Source: an uncultured Bacteroidota bacterium
GTDB lineage: Bacteria > Bacteroidota > Bacteroidia > Chitinophagales > S012-47
Reading direction: 5' to 3'
Length of the DNA stretch: 9,149 nt
NCBI GenBank assembly: GCA_913062655.1
Contig: CAJXXO010000089.1
Span: forward strand, 1 to 9,149
The position numbers and the translations under genes are program-made. Positions within the stretch are counted from its first letter, which is position 1; every line of letters starts with the position of its first letter. Shown here one piece after another: positions 1 to 5,294 of the stretch. The notes under the pieces were generated by a model, which worked only from the letters and a program-made list of their open reading frames with translations, was not told the DNA's origin and did not search any database.

Positions 1-283
1 CTTGCGGCAGGCACTGCAGAAAGTAAACAAATCCCACAGCGGCTTCCCAGCCTTTGCCTAGTTTGTGGTGAAGGATAACCCGACCGGGTAGCAATTGGTG
101 GCTACGATGTGTGGGCACGAACCTACGGTTCTCGATTTCAGTAGAGATGGACCAGTTAGAGTCCAATTTCAGGACATTACGATAGCGATACCAGACAAAA
201 TCTTGCTCCACAACCTGCCGGTCTTGCGACCAGACCATCAGCCCGGAAAAAAGGCCCAAAATCAGCCCGACAATACTCTTCAT
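1..283 (-). CDS. DUF2490-type outer-membrane beta-barrel-like protein, C-terminus cut off by window edge
   Basis: Reading leftwards from the ATG at 283-281 the frame stays open for 94 codons to the window edge, so only the N-terminal part is present. It begins with a Lys and a hydrophobic stretch (MKSIVGLILGLFSGLMVWSQ), a typical export signal. The mature part has alternating aromatic/polar beta strands with the pattern of DUF2490 proteins: VWYRYRNVLKLDSNW near residues 28-42, then an ISTEIENRR strand, then QLLPGRVILHHKLGKGWEAAVGF-like strands to residue 94. DUF2490 proteins are predicted outer-membrane beta-barrels of Bacteroidota and relatives, function unknown, usually about 220-250 residues, so more than half is missing. 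There is no Shine-Dalgarno. A TAnnTTTG box lies 36 bases upstream and a leftward terminator just beyond it, so the gene probably starts its own transcript. The family call rests on pattern recognition; the signal peptide and strand pattern are seen directly. Confidence 0.68.
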   Translation of the reverse strand, partial: MKSIVGLILGLFSGLMVWSQDRQVVEQDFVWYRYRNVLKLDSNWSISTEIENRRFVPTHRSHQLLPGRVILHHKLGKGWEAAVGFVYFLQCLPQ

Positions 284-318
284 GATGTAATTAATCCAAT
301 ACCCGTAAAAAGCGTTTG

Positions 319-326
319 CAAAGCTA
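319..326 (-). promoter_or_regulatory. Candidate -7 element (TAGCTTTG) for the DUF2490 gene
   Basis: On the minus strand the octamer TAGCTTTG matches the Bacteroidota sigma-70 -7 consensus TAnnTTTG exactly, and lies 36 bases before the ATG, giving a short 5' leader. No clear TTTG -33 element is present; that position is occupied by the T-rich tail of the terminator at 331-365. The call relies on the -7 match and its placement. Confidence 0.45.
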
Positions 327-330
327 TAGA

Positions 331-365
331 AAAAGGAAAAGGGGGCGCTCTTGCGAACGCACCCC
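331..365 (-). terminator. Strong leftward intrinsic terminator with GNRA tetraloop
   Basis: Read on the minus strand, GGGG (bulged T) GCG TTC pairs with GAG CGC CCCC across a GCAA tetraloop. This is a ten-pair stem with one bulge and one T-G wobble, closed by a GNRA loop. It is followed at once by TTTTCCTTTTTC (plus-strand 329-340). Both hallmarks of rho-independent termination are present. It faces leftwards, so it could end the five-gene operon whose last stop is at 881, which would leave a 3' untranslated tail of about 500 bases. It could also end an independent RNA from the gene-free region at 366-880. It sits immediately before the promoter of the DUF2490 gene and insulates it. Confidence 0.75.
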
Positions 366-575
366 TTGCCCAACAACCCTAATAAGGCGTAAAGCCTTAT
401 CTACACGGATAATACCGTTGGCGCCATTAAAGGCGTCATGTCTTGTGCGAAAACACTGTCGAAAAAGTGTTATCACAAATGGCTTCGTGTCTTGAGACCG
501 ACAACGTAAAGCAGCGGAGTCGATAAGCTTCTGAATTCTTATGAAAGTCGGTTTTCAGTCAAAGGCTGGACTATC

Positions 576-619
576 GATCAGAAAGCATTGCTGTTCACCT
601 CTAGATAGAATTTCTGATC
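576..619. repeat. Nine-base perfect inverted repeat
   Basis: GATCAGAAA at 576-584 and TTTCTGATC at 611-619 are exact reverse complements separated by 26 bases, enough to form a long-loop hairpin in RNA from either strand. It is the longest perfect stem in the gene-free region. No T-run follows it on either strand, so it is not a terminator. Confidence 0.6.
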
Positions 620-705
620 TTGATTCGGGTTTAGGTAAGTGTCGTGTCGCACCTGACTGCACCTGATCTTGACTCCATTCATTCATCAAAGAACGATCTC
701 GAAGG

Positions 706-738
706 AACGCCATTTATGTCGCATAATTGGGCGTTTTT
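706..738 (+). terminator. Rightward terminator-like hairpin with T-run
   Basis: AACGCC (706-711) pairs with GGCGTT (730-735). Inside it TTATG pairs with CATAA around a TCG loop, with one bulged G and one T-T mismatch, making a stem of roughly 12 pairs. The plus strand continues TTTTCTTCC, so the structure reads as an intrinsic terminator for rightward transcription; on the minus strand no T-run follows. It is odd because no plus-strand gene lies upstream (the nearest, at 1-283, is on the minus strand). Either an unannotated rightward RNA starts within 366-705, or the hairpin has another role. Confidence 0.42.
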
Positions 739-880
739 CTTCCTTGCCAAAGCTGTAGCCATAAGGCTCAGTTCCGGCAACACTTCGAAGGTCACTCATT
801 CCTATCAAAACTTTGATGATGTGGGTCAGCCAGAAAATTGATTTAGGTCACTATGAGCCGTAACACCCTCTGCAAAAGGA

Positions 881-2074
881 TTAGCGCGTTTGTTGGTGGA
901 TGGCAGCACGAATCGATTGCCGGGCTAGCCAAAAAGTCAGTATCACCACCAATACACCACCTATAACAGCATACCCATTCACCACCGGACCGTGTAGAAG
1001 TTGCTGTTGCCCCACCCATTGGTGCAAAGCGAATGCGGCTGCAACAAAAAGGGCAAGACCGAAGAGAGCGCTTGGAAGGAGTAATCGGAGGGACTGCCGG
1101 AGCATCGCCTGCTCTACCATTTTGGGATCGTACCCCAGTGTAAGCATCAGGGTAAGTTCTTCCCGCGCCCGGCTGATAAGCAACTGCAGGGTGACGGTCA
1201 CCACTACTACGGACAACAGTGTAAACAAGCCTCCTATAATACCGATCAGGGTGGCGGTGGCTTGTGCCAGGGCACGAAAACTCTGCCGACCTGTCTTTTC
1301 CGTATTGGTCTCGTACCCTTTCTCTTCCAAATAAGCAGTCAGTGCTGGTGCGGCAGCATCGGGTGTGGCGAGGATTACCTTTTGTGTGCGAGCTTCTTCT
1401 TCACCATATTGTGCATTGGCCCATTCCATAAAAGACAGGGGAATCATGAGTGAAGGCAACCGGTAGCTGAAGGCCACCACTCGGCTGGAAAAGGTCTTGC
1501 TTTTTCCTTTACCGGATATCCGCAGTTTGAAGTTCATTTCCTTTACCGTCTCTTCCGACAATTGTGGCAGATCGTACATCATGGCCACATTGAAGTTGTA
1601 GATATCCAGCCAGTCCTTGGTCATAACCACCGGCACAAATGACTCTCCCTCAGACCAGCCCCACTCCGAGGGTAGGGTGTCCATGAAAGCATCTGGCACC
1701 GACTCAAAAAACAAGTCCGCATACATCCCCATCTCTTCCTGCAGGTTGGAGGAAATGGCGAATTGATTAGTAGTGAATGGCGCCACATCGTGGATGAAGG
1801 GTTGCTCAGCGAGTTCCCGGATTTCGTAGGGCTTGAAGGCCGCTCCAAATCGTTTATTCAACATGCTCAGGCTGTTGAGTCCGCTTACCGGCTTATTGAG
1901 TATCAGGTATTCGTACGTACTGTCCTGGTTTCGTTCGGCCACCGTTTGCTGCGTGCTGACGAAGAGCTGTAGTGCCAGCATGATAAAAGCCAGTCCTAAT
2001 GCCAATCCTGATCCTGCAATCAGTAGCTGGCGTTTCTTTTGGCGTTGCCATAGTATTTGCCGGAGCAGTTGCAT
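881..2074 (-). CDS. ABC transporter permease, FtsX/MacB type
   Basis: The 397-residue inner-membrane protein has the four-helix layout of the FtsX/MacB/LolC family. TM1 is near residues 17-38, a large extracytoplasmic domain covers about 45-270, and three C-terminal helices lie near 276-299, 331-350 and 367-384. After TM2 comes RAREELTLMLTLGYD (302-316), matching the cytoplasmic coupling segment of the FtsX domain (usually RR.E...LR.LG), which contacts the ATPase. Such permeases work as mechanotransmitters or lipoprotein/peptide exporters and do not form a channel. The ATG shares its A with the TGA of the upstream ATPase gene (TGATG), so the two are translationally coupled and surely form one transporter. 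The extracytoplasmic domain is too divergent to name a substrate. FtsX itself is less likely, because no cell-division gene is nearby. No terminator follows the stop closely; the first leftward one is at 331-365. Confidence 0.85.
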   Translation of the reverse strand: MQLLRQILWQRQKKRQLLIAGSGLALGLAFIMLALQLFVSTQQTVAERNQDSTYEYLILNKPVSGLNSLSMLNKRFGAAFKPYEIRELAEQPFIHDVAPFTTNQFAISSNLQEEMGMYADLFFESVPDAFMDTLPSEWGWSEGESFVPVVMTKDWLDIYNFNVAMMYDLPQLSEETVKEMNFKLRISGKGKSKTFSSRVVAFSYRLPSLMIPLSFMEWANAQYGEEEARTQKVILATPDAAAPALTAYLEEKGYETNTEKTGRQSFRALAQATATLIGIIGGLFTLLSVVVVTVTLQLLISRAREELTLMLTLGYDPKMVEQAMLRQSLRLLLPSALFGLALFVAAAFALHQWVGQQQLLHGPVVNGYAVIGGVLVVILTFWLARQSIRAAIHQQTR

Positions 2075-2715
2075 CAGAGGCGAAAGGTTTGGTGGTAAGG
2101 AAAGTAGTGGTCCTCATTAAGCTGCAACACCACTAATCCGGCCGCTCGCTCTTCGCAAATGTGGGTGATGAGGGTGGCCGCTTTGCTTCGGTTGTTCTCA
2201 TCCAGGTGAGAGAACGGTTCGTCCATAATCAGCCAGTCAAACTGCTGCGCCAAGGCCCGTACAATAGCCACGCGCTGTCGCTCACCTTGCGATAATTGGT
2301 GAAGTGGCTGCGCCAATTGATGCGTAATGCCCAACTCTGCTGCGTAGGATTCCCACGCTGATCTGGGCACCGAATCCTGCAACTCAGCATTCAGTTGTAT
2401 GTTTTCTGCTGCCGTGTAGTTGGGCAGCAGGCGCAGGTCCTGAAAGACAATACTGATGTGATCCTTTCGCAAGCCGCACCAGGTTCTGAGGTCAAATTGC
2501 GCTACATCCCGGCCATCGTAGGTGATCGCGCCCTGATAGTCATGGCGAAGTCCGTACAACATGTGGGTCAGTGAGGTCTTTCCGGTACCGGAGGGGGCAT
2601 GGACGTGCGTCAACTGTCCCGACTGCCATACCACCTCTTTACGCCAGATAGCAGAATCGCTGGTGTCTCGGTCAGTCAATGGGTTTGGGAGTAGCTGTTG
2701 CAGGCGTATCTCCAT
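2074..2715 (-). CDS. ABC transporter ATP-binding protein, LolD/FtsE/MacB-like, with variant catalytic motifs
   Basis: The 213-residue soluble ATPase drives the permease encoded immediately downstream. Motifs in order are: Walker A APSGTGKTS (40-48), Q-loop IVFQDLRLLPNYTAAEN (Gln92), signature LSQGERQRVAIVRAL (141-155), Walker B WLIMDEP with Asp165 and Glu166, and D-loop SHLD (169-172). FQDLRLLPNYTAAENI is typical of the LolD/FtsE/MacB branch. Two departures are visible. The first Walker A glycine is Ala (APSG instead of GPSG). Where the switch histidine of THD is expected, after the last beta strand LVVLQL, the residue is Asn200 (LNED). His203 lies three residues later and might substitute. 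The gene starts one base after the stop of the DUF4836 gene (TGA-T-ATG) and overlaps the permease start by one base. Length fits the family but the C-terminus is short. The N-terminal beta region is divergent, so the substrate is unknown. Confidence 0.87.
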   Translation of the reverse strand: MEIRLQQLLPNPLTDRDTSDSAIWRKEVVWQSGQLTHVHAPSGTGKTSLTHMLYGLRHDYQGAITYDGRDVAQFDLRTWCGLRKDHISIVFQDLRLLPNYTAAENIQLNAELQDSVPRSAWESYAAELGITHQLAQPLHQLSQGERQRVAIVRALAQQFDWLIMDEPFSHLDENNRSKAATLITHICEERAAGLVVLQLNEDHYFPYHQTFRL

Positions 2716-2716
2716 A

Positions 2717-4348
2717 TCACATTCCGATCATGCCCATGTCCATGATGCTTTGCACGATATTGGCGGTCATCACTTCGAGGGCATTCTTGTCCTTATTTTT
2801 CATTTGCAAGGTCATCACACTCTTCCACTTGGTGTCCGTGGGCTCATAGCTGATCATTTCCATCTTCTCCACCGACTCCATAAAAGTCTTTACTTGCCTC
2901 AATACCTCACTATCCGCCCCACCTTCTTCCATGGCATCAGCCACGGAGCTATACAGTGCGGGTCCATTTACCATTACGTACATGGGATAGTCAGCTAACT
3001 TATCAGCTACATGGGCCAGATCGCTGGTGCGGGTGCCATGTATTAATGGTTCGAAATACGAATCGTAAGTAGTGATGTAGAGGATGTTATCGCGAAGTAC
3101 GATGATGCCCGGATTGGGGCCTTGCAGACCGGAGTAGTAACCTTCTCGCTTTTCCAGCAGCGTATCGGCTACCCAATTATCCAACTGCCCAATGAGTTTG
3201 TCGCGGTCAGCAATACCAGCCGCCAGTACCCACCTGGGCTCATATTCGACCCCAAGTGCTTCCGACTCCAGGTAGAGATCTTTGTTCAGTGCCATGGCAT
3301 CTTCCATGTCCGTACCTTGCTGGTTGACATCCATACCATTCAAGCCTACAAAAAGCTCACCGGTTAACGCATTGGATAGATCACGCATCATTTTCAGGTT
3401 GGACAAGTCTTCCGTATCGGCATCCCTGGCCATTACTTCATACAAACCAGTGGTCTCAAAAAATTGATCGAAGCCAGGGCCATCCATACGCATGGCAAAA
3501 TAAGCGGGGAAATCATCAGTAGGCAGGCTCGATAGCAGATCGGACTGAAATGATCCGCCCACCAATTGACGGTATTGATCCATCGTCTCTTTTGACGCCA
3601 TCAGCTCGCCCGTAGCAACCATTTCGCCTTCCTTAAAATCCATCGCACTAAGAAAAACAGCATCCTCACCAATATCAAAGGTTACCCCCTCTTCTGCGGC
3701 TGCTTTTTGAAAATCAGCCAGGCGTAATACCATGGAAATGTCGTGTGCTCCGCTTACCAGCGCATCTGCTTGTTCGCTCGTTTGAATGGATTCATCTTTA
3801 GGCAGTGCAAAGTATTGACCCAGTAGTGCCGAAGGACTTTCATCAATGGCTTCTTCCATCAGCAGCAGGCCAATATTGCCTTTCCAGCCCAGTACGCCAT
3901 CACCAGCACTGAGGTAGGAAAAGCCATCACCCTCCTGTATGGCTATATTTTTACCGACCTTATCGATGAAAGTGAGGAATGTCTCACGGTCGGCTATGGT
4001 AAATACCACTCCGCCTTGTGGTTCGTTGCTCTCATCCATGTCCAGGAAGAGATAGAAGTTCTTTTCAAAATCCACTCCGGTTACGCTGCGGTCGGCTATA
4101 AAGTTGGGGATGCCTTGCATTTGTAGCAATCCACCAATGAACCCCAGGCCTGTACTGTTCTTTATGGCGTTGAAGTTCATCTTGTCACTCATCTGCCCCA
4201 TGTTCATGGTCAGCACCATGTCACTGCTGGCTGGAATGTAATCTAAGGCGGAAGGCGGCTCTTTTTTACAACCGGTAAAAACAAGCACGAGCGCTACCGC
4301 GCCAATTGCGATTTGGGTTAATCGTTGCATAATCAGGGTCTTTGTCAT
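2717..4348 (-). CDS. DUF4836 family lipoprotein
   Basis: This 543-residue protein has a short basic N-terminus, a hydrophobic segment and a lipobox ending FTGC (Cys27), followed by KKEPP, so it should be a lipid-anchored envelope protein. The mature start LDYIPASSDMVLTMNM (about 35-50) is the opening of DUF4836 proteins (a P..a..V..i motif), and GGVVFTIADRETFLTFIDKV and WKGNIGLLLM further on fit the same Bacteroidota-restricted family. Its function is unknown and its length normal. Met7 is an equally good start and would leave a 21-residue signal (lipobox Cys at 21). No Shine-Dalgarno decides between them. Fifty bases separate it from the EamA gene. In that gap TACATTTA (minus strand, 4360-4353) is one base off the TAnnTTTG box, so a weak internal promoter is possible; if it is real it favours Met7. 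The stop is one base from the ATPase start, which ties the lipoprotein to the ABC pair. The family call is by pattern. Confidence 0.75.
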   Translation of the reverse strand: MTKTLIMQRLTQIAIGAVALVLVFTGCKKEPPSALDYIPASSDMVLTMNMGQMSDKMNFNAIKNSTGLGFIGGLLQMQGIPNFIADRSVTGVDFEKNFYLFLDMDESNEPQGGVVFTIADRETFLTFIDKVGKNIAIQEGDGFSYLSAGDGVLGWKGNIGLLLMEEAIDESPSALLGQYFALPKDESIQTSEQADALVSGAHDISMVLRLADFQKAAAEEGVTFDIGEDAVFLSAMDFKEGEMVATGELMASKETMDQYRQLVGGSFQSDLLSSLPTDDFPAYFAMRMDGPGFDQFFETTGLYEVMARDADTEDLSNLKMMRDLSNALTGELFVGLNGMDVNQQGTDMEDAMALNKDLYLESEALGVEYEPRWVLAAGIADRDKLIGQLDNWVADTLLEKREGYYSGLQGPNPGIIVLRDNILYITTYDSYFEPLIHGTRTSDLAHVADKLADYPMYVMVNGPALYSSVADAMEEGGADSEVLRQVKTFMESVEKMEMISYEPTDTKWKSVMTLQMKNKDKNALEVMTANIVQSIMDMGMIGM

Positions 4349-4398
4349 TATGTAAATGTACCATAAAGGGCTGGCAAAGCCGATTTTTGAAGGGTATC

Positions 4399-5292
4399 TT
4401 AACCTGCTTTAGCATTTTGTTTGCGGGCTCTCCGTTCTATGAGGGTATGGACGAATACGGCTGTGATGATAATGGCAGCACCTGCATACAGACCGATGCT
4501 TACTTCCTCGTGCTCCTGAAAAAGAAATATAGCCATCACGATACCGTAAATGGGTTCCAAATTGATCGATAAATTGAAGGTAAAGGCGGTGACATGCCGT
4601 AAGGCATTGATGGACAGCACATAGGCAAAGGTGGTGCACAGCAAGGCAAGCAGCAACAAATAAAGCCAATCCATACCGGCTGGTACAAAATCTGCTTCGG
4701 GAAAATATTGCATATACAACGGTGCCATCAGGCTGAGAAATACCCATCCGCTGCCCAGCTCCAGAAAGGTGATGGGGATGGCATGGTACTTGGCGATCAT
4801 CTTACGGTTCAGCACAGAAAAGGTAGCCGCCAGCAAGGCCGCTGCCAGGGCCAGCAAAATACCTGTCAGGTACACCTCGCCAAAGTTGAAGATGAGATAC
4901 ATTCCGGGTATTACCATAGCACCCAGCAACATCTCGGTCCAACGAAAGCGAGCCTTGAAGACCAGGGGTTCAATCACTGAGGTGAAAAAGGCGGTAGAAG
5001 ACAATACCGACAGCGCCACCGTGACATTGGCATACTTAATGGCCCCATAAAATGCGACCCAATGCAGGCTTACCAATACCCCAATCCCGGCCAATCGCCA
5101 ACGATCTTTGGAGGGAATCTGCTGTAAACCTCGATAAAGTGGAGGTAAGGCCAGCATGCTGAGCACGGTCAACAACAGGCGATACCAGACGATCTCGAGC
5201 TCAGTCATCAAGATCAACCGACCAAAAATGGCCGTGAAGCCGAAAAGGAAAATGGCCGTATGGAGCTGTAAGTAGGCGCGGTTGTTGGCCAT
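4399..5292 (-). CDS. EamA-domain (DMT superfamily) transporter
   Basis: This 297-residue integral membrane protein has about ten hydrophobic segments and the internal duplication of EamA transporters, roughly residues 10-136 and 146-284. Each half ends with the characteristic segment before a Glu-Pro: LSSTAFFTSVIEPLV (97-111) and TAFTFNLSINLEPIYGI (235-251). The C-terminus is basic and cytoplasmic (RRARKQNAKAG). DMT proteins export or import small metabolites such as amino acids or nucleotide derivatives; nothing here shows the substrate. The ATG lies two bases after the stop of the TMTC-like gene, so the two are co-transcribed and perhaps translationally coupled. Start and length are normal for the family and no motif looks broken. 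Confidence 0.88.
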   Translation of the reverse strand: MANNRAYLQLHTAIFLFGFTAIFGRLILMTELEIVWYRLLLTVLSMLALPPLYRGLQQIPSKDRWRLAGIGVLVSLHWVAFYGAIKYANVTVALSVLSSTAFFTSVIEPLVFKARFRWTEMLLGAMVIPGMYLIFNFGEVYLTGILLALAAALLAATFSVLNRKMIAKYHAIPITFLELGSGWVFLSLMAPLYMQYFPEADFVPAGMDWLYLLLLALLCTTFAYVLSINALRHVTAFTFNLSINLEPIYGIVMAIFLFQEHEEVSIGLYAGAAIIITAVFVHTLIERRARKQNAKAG

Positions 5293-5294
5293 GG

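Larger units (their letters stand above)
366..880. other. Gene-free, hairpin-rich intergenic region
   Basis: No convincing gene is visible in about 500 bases. Several perfect or near-perfect hairpins are: ATAAGGC/GCCTTAT at 382-400 (loop GTAAA); GGCGCC/GGCGTC at 420-437 (one G-T pair); AACACT/AGTGTT at 452-471; nested arms ACCGAC (497-502)/GTCGGT (547-552) enclosing ATAAG (523-527)/CTTAT (538-542); GATCAGAAA (576-584)/TTTCTGATC (611-619); and the terminator-like hairpin at 706-738. Direct repeats also occur: GCACCTGACT/GCACCTGATC in tandem at 649-668, CTGATCTTGA at 614-623 and 663-672, and AGGTCACT at 789-796 and 845-852. Only short open frames exist, on both strands, and none resembles a known family. 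The region may be a structured RNA, the long 3' tail of the leftward operon, or a decayed element; sequence alone does not decide. It is not tmRNA, RNase P RNA or an integron attC by any signature I can see. Confidence 0.4.

Noticed and set aside
95..382. Open frame of 95 codons on the plus strand at the left edge.
   Set aside because: It lies opposite the DUF2490 gene, runs through its promoter and the leftward terminator, and its translation shows no family features; the minus strand has a signal peptide and beta-strand pattern.
366..738. tmRNA, RNase P RNA, 6S RNA or integron attC site in the hairpin-rich region.
   Set aside because: No GAGGAAAGTCC-type RNase P core, no tRNA-like ends or CCA for tmRNA, no attC core sites, and the stems do not form one long rod as 6S RNA would.
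644..841. 65-codon plus-strand frame in the gene-free region.
   Set aside because: It starts with GTG, crosses the terminator-like hairpin and tandem repeats, has no recognisable domain, and the opposite strand is equally open; not enough to call a gene.
284..880. Insertion sequence or other mobile element in the left intergenic region.
   Set aside because: No terminal inverted repeats at plausible edges, no target-site duplication and no transposase-like frame could be found.
900..1334. 144-codon plus-strand frame opposite the permease gene.
   Set aside because: Rich in Arg, Cys, Ser and Thr with no domain; a shadow of the permease frame.
4349..4398. Internal promoter before the DUF4836 gene (TACATTTA with an upstream TTTG).
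   Set aside because: The box misses the last consensus base and the spacing to TTTG is only 14 bases, shorter than usual; kept only as a remark under the gene.
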